NCBI RefSeq assembly: GCF_000204015.1
Contig: NZ_GL883077.1
Location: 449,700 to 497,733, forward strand
Source of the DNA: Asticcacaulis biprosthecium C19
Lineage (GTDB): Bacteria; Pseudomonadota; Alphaproteobacteria; Caulobacterales; Caulobacteraceae
Length of the DNA: 48,034 nucleotides
Direction: 5' to 3'
Shown here: positions 1-8,117 of the stretch, piece by piece
Layout of the letters: each line of letters opens with the position of its first letter
Position numbering within the stretch: the stretch's first letter is position 1
Position numbers and translations under genes: made by a program
The notes under the pieces: model-generated
Seen by the model: only the letters and a program-made list of their open reading frames with translations
What the model was told of the DNA's origin: nothing
The model's database searches: none

Positions 1-4
1 TGAA

Positions 5-48
5 GCGCAATCCGATAAAGTGTGCAGCACTTTTCGGTAAAATTGCGC
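5..48. repeat. REP-like imperfect palindrome
   Basis: The outer arms GCGCAA (5-10) and TTGCGC (43-48) pair. Inside them CCGATAAAGTG (12-22) is nearly complementary to CACTTTTCGG (28-37), leaving a small central loop. Palindromes of this form are scattered between genes in many alphaproteobacterial genomes. It lies 17 bases before a second palindrome, so the two may form a composite repeat. Its role here is unknown; it could stabilise transcript ends from a gene left of the window. Confidence 0.6.
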
Positions 49-62
49 GACACAACAAAAAC

Positions 63-105
63 CTAGAGCGGGCTTTTGATTCCATCAAAACGCAGCCCGC
101 TCTAG
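63..105. repeat. REP-like palindrome, CTAGAGCGGGC arms
   Basis: CTAGAGCGGGC (63-73) pairs perfectly with GCCCGCTCTAG (95-105). TTTTGAT (74-80) pairs with ATCAAAA (84-90) around a three-base loop, with a four-base bulge (91-94) on the right arm. The total is 18 base pairs. CTAGAGC-ended palindromes are common dispersed repeats in alphaproteobacteria. It sits about 100 bases upstream of the small exported protein gene. Confidence 0.7.
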
Positions 106-204
106 CGGCAAGTCCCTAGGACCAAAACTCGACAGCGCTGATTCCGGGGATTGCCGCAACTGGCTGTGTGGGTATAGTGGCCTTGCACATCAGAGGGGCA
201 AACC

Positions 205-669
205 ATGAGACTGAAACTCGGCGCCATCGCGTTCGCAGCGGCATTTTTGGGAACGGCGCCCGCGCACGCCGGCGCCTACAGCGACGAACTGACCAAATGT
301 CTGGTGGCATCGGCCACCGCCGACGACCAGAAGAGCCTGATGCTGTGGGTATTTTCAGCCCTGGCGCTGCATCCCGACATCAAAGCCTATTCGAACATCA
401 CGTCCGAACAGAGAGACGGTTTCGACAAGAAGACCGGCCAGCTTTTCACCCGGCTGATCACGGTCGATTGCCGCAAGCAAACGATCGACGCCGTCAAGCA
501 CGAAGGCGAGGAATCCATCCAATCCAGCTTCAACGTTCTGGGTCAGGTCGCATCAAAAGGGCTGTTTTCGGCACCCGAAGTGTCCCAGGGCATGGCCGGC
601 CTCATCAAGCACCTCGACCTGAATGCGCTGGCGGCCGTCCTCATGGAAGGTGGCGTTACACCCAAGTGA
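205..669 (+). CDS. Small exported protein of unknown function
   Basis: This 154-residue protein starts with a clear Sec signal peptide: a basic MRLK start, a hydrophobic stretch, and a likely cleavage after AHA near residue 22. The mature part is mostly helical and has only two cysteines (about residues 32 and 89), which could form a disulfide in the periplasm. GAGGGG about 9 bases before the ATG supports the start. It runs convergently with the P450 gene, 39 bases away. I do not recognise the family and no catalytic motif is visible. The signal peptide is seen; a periplasmic location is inferred. Confidence 0.8.
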   Translation: MRLKLGAIAFAAAFLGTAPAHAGAYSDELTKCLVASATADDQKSLMLWVFSALALHPDIKAYSNITSEQRDGFDKKTGQLFTRLITVDCRKQTIDAVKHEGEESIQSSFNVLGQVASKGLFSAPEVSQGMAGLIKHLDLNALAAVLMEGGVTPK

Positions 670-708
670 CCTGAGGGTTGCAAGCCGTACCATTGAAACG
701 CCGTCTAT

Positions 709-2082
709 CTATGCTGCTGGCAAGGCTTGAGTCAGGCGAAACAGTGGATCTCGGTCTGGCACGGTGGTAACCCGGAATACCGGCAGGACCGGTTGGTTAT
801 CTGTGGCTGTGACCGTGAATCGCGACAAGAGGTGCGCCAGCAGGATCTGGCCCTCCACCATGGCAAAGCTGGCGCCGATACAGATGCGCGGCCCGGCGCC
901 AAAAGGCAGATAGCCTTCCATCGTCGTCCAGGGCGCATTCACGCCGGCGAATCGATCCGGCATAAATGCCGTTGGCTGATCCCAGAATTTGCGATGACGA
1001 TGCAGCACGAAGGGGCTGATCCAGATTTCGGTGCCGGCGGAAATCTGGTGACCGTCGATCACATCCGCGCCCATGGCCCGGCGGGTCACGTAGGCGGCCG
1101 GCGGATAAAATCGCAGCGCCTCCAGCAAGGTGTTGCGCAGTCGTGGCCAGTGGGCCAGATCCTCCATGCGGGTAACGCGATCGGGGGTGAATGCCGCGAT
1201 TTCCGCCCGCAGACGGTCCTGCTCTGCCGTATCAAGCGATAGAAGATAACTGGCCCAGAACAGCATCCGCGACGTCGTCTCGAAACCGGCCGCCAGCATG
1301 GTCGAGCACTGATCGCGGATTTCGGCGTCAGTGAGACCTTCGCCGGTTTGCGGATCGCGGGCGCTGAGCAACAGGTCGAGCAGGTCGCCGCGGGCGTGGG
1401 CCTGATCCCCGCCGGCCGTACGGCGTTCGGCGATCACACCGTCCACCATGGCGGTCCATTTGCGGCTGAAGGCCTTGCGCGACGCCTGAGCCCAGCCGAA
1501 GTCGTCTTCTGTCCGGGCCATGCCGTCCAGCGGATTGGGCCGGCCAGCGCCACCCAAATATTGACGCACCATAACCGGAATATCGGCATGGTGGCCCTCG
1601 GCCTTGAGCGAAAACAGTGCTTTCAGCACGGCATCCAGAGCGGCTCGGTGAAACACTTCCGACAGCCGGACATTCCCGCCCTGACCCAGACGCGACAGCA
1701 TCTGTTCGCCGGCCGTCTGGAAATGCGGGATCAGGTCGTTGATCGCGGCGGGGCTGAACAGGGGTGCCAGCATCCGCCTTTGCCGCCGCCACTCCGTCCC
1801 CTCTGCCAGAAAAACGCCCCGGCCCATGGCCGGCCGGAATAGCCGCGCCAGCACCACCGGCCGTTCATAATTGGCCATGTTGTCGAGCAGGACGTGCTTG
1901 ATCCCGGCGGGATCATTGATCGACAAGGTGTCGATACCGAAAGCCTCGGAGCGCGCATACAGGCTTTCGAAGGCCTGTTCGGAATAGATAGACAGCGGAT
2001 TGATGAAAAACTGCGGCAACCACCGCCATTTCGGCAGCGGGCGGGGATGGATCTTGTGGGCCGGCGGATGGATCAGTGCCAT
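709..2082 (-). CDS. Cytochrome P450
   Basis: A 457-residue soluble P450 monooxygenase. The haem-binding loop FGAGPRICIG lies at about residues 393-402, with the axial cysteine near 400. The I-helix oxygen-activation motif AGFETTS is near 264-270, and an ExxR motif (EALR) is present. There is no membrane anchor or fused reductase, so it probably depends on separate ferredoxin or flavodoxin partners, which are not encoded nearby. The substrate cannot be read from sequence. It is a single gene on the minus strand, following glnD after 80 bases, so it could be read with mutS-glnD but probably has its own promoter. No strong ribosome binding site precedes the ATG. Confidence 0.93.
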   Translation of the reverse strand: MALIHPPAHKIHPRPLPKWRWLPQFFINPLSIYSEQAFESLYARSEAFGIDTLSINDPAGIKHVLLDNMANYERPVVLARLFRPAMGRGVFLAEGTEWRRQRRMLAPLFSPAAINDLIPHFQTAGEQMLSRLGQGGNVRLSEVFHRAALDAVLKALFSLKAEGHHADIPVMVRQYLGGAGRPNPLDGMARTEDDFGWAQASRKAFSRKWTAMVDGVIAERRTAGGDQAHARGDLLDLLLSARDPQTGEGLTDAEIRDQCSTMLAAGFETTSRMLFWASYLLSLDTAEQDRLRAEIAAFTPDRVTRMEDLAHWPRLRNTLLEALRFYPPAAYVTRRAMGADVIDGHQISAGTEIWISPFVLHRHRKFWDQPTAFMPDRFAGVNAPWTTMEGYLPFGAGPRICIGASFAMVEGQILLAHLLSRFTVTATDNQPVLPVFRVTTVPDRDPLFRLTQALPAA

Positions 2083-2162
2083 GGCGGCATAGTCTGCCGC
2101 TTTTGTGCCGGTATCAAGGCGCGGAATGCCGCAGCTCGATAGAAACAGGGCGTCACAACGCT

Positions 2163-5009
2163 CTATCGTGCCAGAGACGCCCGCGCCTGGGTCAGGGGCT
2201 TCTTCGGCGGCTGTTCGGCGCGCTCCAGGACCTGGAGCAACTGCTTTTTCAGCACCTGTTTCTGGCCGGCGGTCAGCTGCGACTTTTTGAAGTGATCCGT
2301 GACGTAAAAGGCGTCGACGGCGCGTTCGCCATAGCAGTCGATGTGCGCCGAAGCGATGTCCATGCGCAGGCGCGCCATAACATCGACCAGATCCGCCAGA
2401 AGACCCGGACGGTCACGGCCCGACACCTCAATAATCGTCGCATTGGCCTTGCTGGCGTCGTCGAAGGCTACGGTCGGCGCAATGGCAAAGGCCGCGGTGC
2501 GCCCGGCCAGTGCAGACCGGTAGGCCACCGGCGGCGGCAGATGGCCCAGAGCGGCCTGTTCCAACTGCTGTTCGGCCTGTTTCATGCGCTGCGCATCGTC
2601 GTGGCCAAAGGGCAGGCCCTGGCTGTCCTGAACGTAGAAGACGTCCAGGGCGTGGCCGCTGGAGGAGGTAAAGACCTGGGCGCCGACGACGTTGCCGCCC
2701 ATATTGGCAAAGGCGCGCGACAGGTCAGCGAACAGGCCCGGCCGGTCATCGGCCGAGATCGAAAAGGCGGTGGCGTTGCGGCCGATGTCGATGCGGGCCT
2801 TGGCCGCCGGTTCGGAATCGAAGGTCGACCACACCAGGGCGGCATGGCTCTTGATGTCGTCGGCCGAAAACGAGAACAGATAGGATTCGTCCATGGTCTC
2901 AAGCCAGGCGGCCATGTCGTCGTTCTTGTCACTCAGTGACGCGCGGCGCTCCTGAGCGCGGCTGCTCAGTTCCTGGCGCACCTGGGCGACGGCATCATTG
3001 CCGCGGCCGCCGCGGAAGGCGCTTTCGGTGGCGGAGACCAGGTCGCGCATCAGCTGGCCCTTCCAGGCGTTCCACACGCCCGGCCCGACGGCGCGGATAT
3101 CGGCCACGGTCAAGATCAGCAACAGACGCAGACGTTCCGGCGTTTCGACGATCTGGGCAAACGCCGCCACGGTTTCGGGATCGGAGACGTCTCGCTTCTG
3201 AGCGTAGTCGCTGAGTACCAGGTGATGGCGGACCAGCCACGCGACCTGCTCGATCTTCCAGTCGGGCATTCCGAGACGTTCGCACGCCTTCTTGGCCGCG
3301 ATCTCGCCGCCGATTTCCTGGCCGTGCTCGCCGCCCTTGCCGGTGTCGTGCAGCAACATGGCCAAGTACAGGCTCTCCTTGTCGACCAGTTGCGGCATGA
3401 TCAGGGTGGCCAGCGGATGTTCGTCCTTATACCGGCCGGTATCAATGCCATGGATGACATCAACGGCACGCAGGGTGTGCTCATCGACCGTATAGGCATG
3501 ATACATGTTGAACTGGGTCTGGGCGACGATGCGGCCAAATTCCGGGATATAACGCCCGAGCAGTCCAGTCTCCGACATCATGCTCAGCGTCTTGTACGGA
3601 TTGCGGCCGCGCACCAGCAGGTCGAGAAAAAGCCGTGCCGCCTCAGGGTTTCGCCGCAGAGACGGCGTCACCAGTTTCAGGTTGCGCGCGATCGCCGTGA
3701 AGGCGTCCGGGTGCAGGTCCAGCATCAGGCGGTCGGCCATCTTGAACAGCAGGAACATGGCCACGGGTGACTTCTGGAAGATGTCGGGGCTGTTGACGCT
3801 GAGACGGCCCTGCGTGACGACGAAGCCCGGATGGTCGGCCTTGTTAAGGTTCATCAACCCCGACTGCAGCATGTTGGACAGGCGGGCCAGGGGTTTGGCC
3901 TGCTGGGCTTCCAACTTCGTGCAGAAGGTGCGTGTCAGGGCGCCGACTTCCTTGGACGTCACGAAATATCGGCGCATGAAACGCTCGACGTTCGGTTCAC
4001 CCTGACGATCGACAAAGCCCATGCGGCGGGCGATTTCGGGTTGCAGGTCAAAGCTGAGCCGTTCTTCGGCCCGTCCGGCGGCCTGGTGCATCAGGATGCG
4101 CACCTTCCACAGGAAGTCGAAGGCACGCAGGAAGATATCGCGTTCCTTGTCGGTCAGCAGGCGGTCCAGTACCCCCCAATCGGCCTTGCGCTTTTCCCCG
4201 ACGATGCGCGGCTTGGTCTGGCCGGCATCCGCTGCAGCCATGTATTGCGCGACCCAGAACAGGGTGTGCAGGTCGCGCAGGCCGCCCTTGCCTTCCTTGA
4301 TGTTCGGTTCCACCACGTAGCGCGTTGCACCGGCTTTGAAATGGCGGCTGTCACGCTCTTCCAGCTTGGCGGCGACAAAGTCGAACATGTTCGACTTGAG
4401 CCCTTCCGACGCCATGCGGTCTTCCAGTTGCTGGACCAATTCGCTGTCGCCGGCAATGTGGCGGCGTTCCAGCAGGGCGGTCATGATGGTGTGGTCGCTG
4501 CGGGCGAATTTCAGTGTCTCGTCGACCGTGCGCGACGAATGGCCGACCTTTATGCCTAAGTCCCACAGGGTATAGAGGATGAACTCGATGACCGATTCCG
4601 AGTGCGAGGTTTCCTTCCAGGCGCGCAGAAACAGCAGGTCGAGATCGGATTGCGGCGCCAGTTCGCCGCGGCCGTAGCCGCCGACGGCGACCAGACTGAG
4701 GCGTTCGCCTTCGGTGGGGTTACGGGCGCGATAGACGTGGGTAAGGGTAAAATCCCACAGCGCTGAGACGACTTCGTCGGCCACCTTGGCCAGCGACCGG
4801 GCGGTGGCCAGGCCGCCCTTGCCCTCATCGATATGGCTCAGGATGCTGGCACGGCTCAGGTCCCACGCTTCTTTCAGGATACTGACCGCGCGACGGCGCA
4901 GGTCGGAGGTATCACCGCTGGACTCCTCGAACGCCTGGGTCAGGGACTGACGCAGGGCGCGGCCGTCGATACGATAGGCCGGCGCCGCCGGTGTAGTCAG
5001 GGTCAACAT
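2163..5009 (-). CDS. glnD: [Protein-PII] uridylyltransferase/uridylyl-removing enzyme
   Basis: GlnD, 948 residues, senses glutamine and adds or removes UMP on PII proteins, so controlling glutamine synthetase and nitrogen assimilation. The nucleotidyltransferase motif GGYGRGE followed by SDLDLLFL lies at residues 110-128. The HD phosphohydrolase motif (LLHDTGKG) has its His-Asp at about 554-555. Two C-terminal ACT domains begin with DDRPGL (about 752) and DRPGLL (about 866). All four domains are complete and the length is usual for alphaproteobacteria. It starts 24 bases after the mutS stop, so the two probably share a transcript. Confidence 0.96.
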   Translation of the reverse strand: MLTLTTPAAPAYRIDGRALRQSLTQAFEESSGDTSDLRRRAVSILKEAWDLSRASILSHIDEGKGGLATARSLAKVADEVVSALWDFTLTHVYRARNPTEGERLSLVAVGGYGRGELAPQSDLDLLFLRAWKETSHSESVIEFILYTLWDLGIKVGHSSRTVDETLKFARSDHTIMTALLERRHIAGDSELVQQLEDRMASEGLKSNMFDFVAAKLEERDSRHFKAGATRYVVEPNIKEGKGGLRDLHTLFWVAQYMAAADAGQTKPRIVGEKRKADWGVLDRLLTDKERDIFLRAFDFLWKVRILMHQAAGRAEERLSFDLQPEIARRMGFVDRQGEPNVERFMRRYFVTSKEVGALTRTFCTKLEAQQAKPLARLSNMLQSGLMNLNKADHPGFVVTQGRLSVNSPDIFQKSPVAMFLLFKMADRLMLDLHPDAFTAIARNLKLVTPSLRRNPEAARLFLDLLVRGRNPYKTLSMMSETGLLGRYIPEFGRIVAQTQFNMYHAYTVDEHTLRAVDVIHGIDTGRYKDEHPLATLIMPQLVDKESLYLAMLLHDTGKGGEHGQEIGGEIAAKKACERLGMPDWKIEQVAWLVRHHLVLSDYAQKRDVSDPETVAAFAQIVETPERLRLLLILTVADIRAVGPGVWNAWKGQLMRDLVSATESAFRGGRGNDAVAQVRQELSSRAQERRASLSDKNDDMAAWLETMDESYLFSFSADDIKSHAALVWSTFDSEPAAKARIDIGRNATAFSISADDRPGLFADLSRAFANMGGNVVGAQVFTSSSGHALDVFYVQDSQGLPFGHDDAQRMKQAEQQLEQAALGHLPPPVAYRSALAGRTAAFAIAPTVAFDDASKANATIIEVSGRDRPGLLADLVDVMARLRMDIASAHIDCYGERAVDAFYVTDHFKKSQLTAGQKQVLKKQLLQVLERAEQPPKKPLTQARASLAR

Positions 5010-5033
5010 ACGGTTCTTTTTACCTGGATTTAC

Positions 5034-7742
5034 TCAGCCGTCGGTTTTAACCAACTTGTGTAAATTATAGATAACTTCCAAGGCTTCTTTAGGGCTTAAA
5101 TCGTCAGGATTCAGCGATTTCAAAAGGGTTTCCGCCTTGGAGTGCTCACGCGAGACGGGTGCCGGGGCCCGGGTGTGCGAGAACAGCGGCAGATCGTCCA
5201 GGCGCAGCTTGGTCTGGTTGTCTTCTTCCAGGCGCGTCAGGATATCGCGGGCGCGGGTAACCACCCCGCCGGGCATGCCGGCCAGGCGCGCCACCTGCAC
5301 GCCGTAGGAGCGGTCGGCCGAACCGGCGCGGACCTCATGCAGGAAGATCAGCTCGCCATTGTGCTCGCGTGCCTGGAGGCTGAGATTGCTGAGCGCCTTC
5401 AGGCGTTTATCCAGCACGGCCATCTCGTGATAGTGGGTGGCGAACAGGGCACGGCACTGGATGCGGTCGTGCAGGTCCTCGGCACAGGCCCAGGCGATGG
5501 CCAGGCCGTCATAGGTGGCCGTGCCGCGGCCGATTTCATCCAGGATGACGAAGGACCGCGTCGTCGCCTGCTGCAGGATGGCGGCGGTTTCGACCATCTC
5601 CATCATGAAGGTCGAGCGGCCCTGGGCCAGGTCGTCACCAGCGCCGACCCGCGAAAACAGACGGTCGACGACGCCCAGATGCATGGCCTTGGCCGGCACG
5701 AAAAGTCCGGCCTGGGACATGACGATCAGCAGCGCGTTCTGGCGCAGGAAGGTCGACTTACCCGCCATGTTCGGGCCGGTGACAAGCGACAGCCGCGCCG
5801 ATATCGCGCCTTCGGCATCGAGGGCCACATCGTTGGGTGTAAACGGCTTACCCTGGGACTTGAGCACGGCGCAGACCACGGGGTGGCGGCCTCGGCTGAT
5901 CTCGAGGCGTTGAGTATCGTCGATGACCGGGCGGGTGGCGTCGAACTCTTCGGCCCAGCACGCATTGGCGCAGGCAACGTCCAGGGCGCAGATGGCGTCG
6001 TGGGCGGCCTGGATCTGCGGCGCGACGGAACGGACCTCGTCACGAAGGGTCTCAAAAAGTTCCATTTCGAGGCCGAGCGCGCTGGCGGCGGCGCGCTGGA
6101 TGCGCGAGTCGAGGTCGACCAGTTCGGTGGTGACGAAGCGGACCTGATTGGCGAGGGATTGCCGGTGGATGAACTGTTTCGCCGTATCCTGCGCCACCAA
6201 CTGTTCGGCCAGCTTCTGGCTTAGCTCGATGAAATAGCCCAGGACGTTGTTGAACTTGATGCGGATGGCGATGCCGGTTTCGGCGGCCAGGCGTTGTTCC
6301 AGGTTCAGGACGATCTGGCGGCTGTCGTCGCGCAAGCCGCGCATTTCGTCCAGTTCGGCGCTGTAACCAGCGCGAATGAAACCGCCGTCCTTCAAGGAGA
6401 GCGCCGGCTCTTCGACCAGGGCGCGTTCCAACCGGGCGCGCAGGGCGGCCACGGGCGGGGAGGGGATCAGGGCGGTGATAACGCTGTCGATTTCCGCCGG
6501 CAGCACCGGGTCGATACCGTCATGGGCGGCATCGTTCAACGTCGCGGCCAGGGTTTCGCCGACGGTCAAGCCATTCTGGATGACGGTTAAGTCGCGCGGT
6601 CCGCCGCGGTTCAGCGACAGGCGCGACAGGGCGCGGACCTGGTCGCTTAAAGACCGCATCAGGTGGCGCAGGTCGTTGCGGGCATCGCGGCGCGGCAGCA
6701 GCCAGGCGACGGTGTCCAGCCGGGCATTGATGGCGTCGGGCTGGAACAGCGGCCGGGCCAGGCGCGCTGCCAGCAGACGGCCGCCGCCGGAGGTGACGGT
6801 CATATCGAGCGCAGCGATCAGCGAGCCTTCGCGCTTGCCCTGTTGCGTTCTGTCAATCTCGAGCGAATTACGCGTGGCGGCGTCGATCGCCAGGTGGTTG
6901 TGCGAGATTACCTTTGCCGGCGGTTTCAGGACCGGGCGTTTGCCGGCCTGGGTGACGTCGATATAGGCGGCCAGCATGCCGAGTGCCGACATTTCGGACG
7001 CCGAGAAACTACCGAAACCATCGAGCGTGGCCACGCCGTACAGGTAGAGCAGGCGCTGTTCGCCAGCGGAGGGATCGCTGAGCGACGACGGTTGCGGTTG
7101 CAGGACGCCGCCATATTGTTTGAGCAGCCCGAAAACGGCCTCGTCCTGCAGCAGCCGATCGGCGACCAGGGTTTCGGACGGCCGCAGCGCCGACAGGTGC
7201 GAGCTCAAGGTCTCGGGCTCGATTTCGAGGCATTCGACATCGCCGGTCGACAGTTCGACGCTGGCGATCGCCATCACGCCGCCGCGTGAGGACAGGGCGA
7301 TCAGCCGGTTGGCGCCGCGGTCTTCCAGCAGGGTGTCTTCGGTCAGGGTGCCGGGCGTAACGACGCGGACAACGCCGCGTTTGACGACGGACTTGGAACC
7401 CCGTTTCTTGGCTTCGGCCGGGTCTTCGAGCTGGTCACAGACGGCAACGCGAAAGCCCAGGCGGATCAGCTTGGAGACGTAGGCGTCCAGGGCGTGGGCC
7501 GGTACGCCGGCCAGAGGTATGTCCTTGCCCTGATAGACACCGCGCTTGGTCAAAGCGAGCGACAGGGCCTGAGACGCCACCACGGCGTCATCGAAGAAGA
7601 TTTCGTAGAAGTCGCCCATACGGAACAGCAACAGAGCGTCGGGATGTTCCTGCTTGGTCTTGAGATATTGCGCCATCACCGGCGTGGCGTCGGCGAAATC
7701 CGTGGCGTCTTTGGGCGAATCGATCGGGACCTGGGCGTTCAT
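5034..7742 (-). CDS. mutS: DNA mismatch repair protein MutS
   Basis: MutS, 902 residues, recognises mismatches and small loops and recruits MutL. The mismatch-reading Phe-x-Glu motif (F-Y-E) is at residues 45-47. The Walker A motif GPNMAGKST is near residue 650, followed by a Walker B aspartate/glutamate in ILDEIGRGT and the usual dimerisation region. The protein ends with a short helical tail typical of full-length MutS. It is the first gene of a probable mutS-glnD operon. The region upstream, shared with divergent maeB, contains TTAA-type motifs and a long inverted repeat (see separate entries). Confidence 0.97.
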   Translation of the reverse strand: MNAQVPIDSPKDATDFADATPVMAQYLKTKQEHPDALLLFRMGDFYEIFFDDAVVASQALSLALTKRGVYQGKDIPLAGVPAHALDAYVSKLIRLGFRVAVCDQLEDPAEAKKRGSKSVVKRGVVRVVTPGTLTEDTLLEDRGANRLIALSSRGGVMAIASVELSTGDVECLEIEPETLSSHLSALRPSETLVADRLLQDEAVFGLLKQYGGVLQPQPSSLSDPSAGEQRLLYLYGVATLDGFGSFSASEMSALGMLAAYIDVTQAGKRPVLKPPAKVISHNHLAIDAATRNSLEIDRTQQGKREGSLIAALDMTVTSGGGRLLAARLARPLFQPDAINARLDTVAWLLPRRDARNDLRHLMRSLSDQVRALSRLSLNRGGPRDLTVIQNGLTVGETLAATLNDAAHDGIDPVLPAEIDSVITALIPSPPVAALRARLERALVEEPALSLKDGGFIRAGYSAELDEMRGLRDDSRQIVLNLEQRLAAETGIAIRIKFNNVLGYFIELSQKLAEQLVAQDTAKQFIHRQSLANQVRFVTTELVDLDSRIQRAAASALGLEMELFETLRDEVRSVAPQIQAAHDAICALDVACANACWAEEFDATRPVIDDTQRLEISRGRHPVVCAVLKSQGKPFTPNDVALDAEGAISARLSLVTGPNMAGKSTFLRQNALLIVMSQAGLFVPAKAMHLGVVDRLFSRVGAGDDLAQGRSTFMMEMVETAAILQQATTRSFVILDEIGRGTATYDGLAIAWACAEDLHDRIQCRALFATHYHEMAVLDKRLKALSNLSLQAREHNGELIFLHEVRAGSADRSYGVQVARLAGMPGGVVTRARDILTRLEEDNQTKLRLDDLPLFSHTRAPAPVSREHSKAETLLKSLNPDDLSPKEALEVIYNLHKLVKTDG

Positions 7743-8117
7743 CGGATGAAATTAACCCTTGTTAACGCTTGTGGAAAGACGACAGGCAAAAACGTTCACA
7801 ATTAACCATTAGAACAAAATAAGAACACAATCAAGTTCCGTTACGTTATGCCCGTTGGAAGTCACTGAGTCGCGGCGCATAGCGTCTTAAAAAATCAGCG
7901 TAGTTTCCATTGGGGTAAGGTGTCAGTGACTTTCCAACAAACCTTAGGGAAGAATTCGATCCCAAAAAGTCACACCTCGTGCGGCGTTTCACTTTCCGGT
8001 CTACAAAAATACACGCCAAAGGCAGTTGCGGCTTTATCCCTTGGTCATTGTGTTCTAGTAGCTTTAGCCAACAAAATCATAATCATAATACAAATTGCCA
8101 CACAGAGTTCCGGACCC
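7743..8117. promoter_or_regulatory. Divergent mutS/maeB control region
   Basis: This 375-base non-coding stretch separates two divergent genes and is more AT-rich than its surroundings. It holds TTAACCCTTGTTAAC (7752-7766), an exact TTAACCAT (7802-7809) like a CtrA half-site, and an inverted repeat (7854-7868 with 7923-7938). An AT-rich block at about 8080-8097 with TAATAC and CATAAT hexamers could hold the maeB -10 element. An open frame runs through from 7920 in frame with maeB, but its predicted residues look nothing like malic enzyme, so I treat it as non-coding. Confidence 0.55.
7854..7938. repeat. Long inverted repeat between mutS and maeB
   Basis: GTTGGAAGTCACTGA (7854-7868) is complementary to TCAGTGACTTTCCAAC (7923-7938) except for one extra base, giving 15 paired positions around a 54-base spacer. 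It could be a pair of protein-binding half-sites or a hairpin in a long maeB leader. There is no adjacent T-run, so it does not look like a terminator. Confidence 0.5.

Noticed and set aside
7920-8117. A 66-residue N-terminal extension of maeB
   Set aside because: The residues are unlike any malic enzyme, and the start at 8118 gives the usual family length. The stretch contains AT-rich promoter-like sequence and an inverted repeat.
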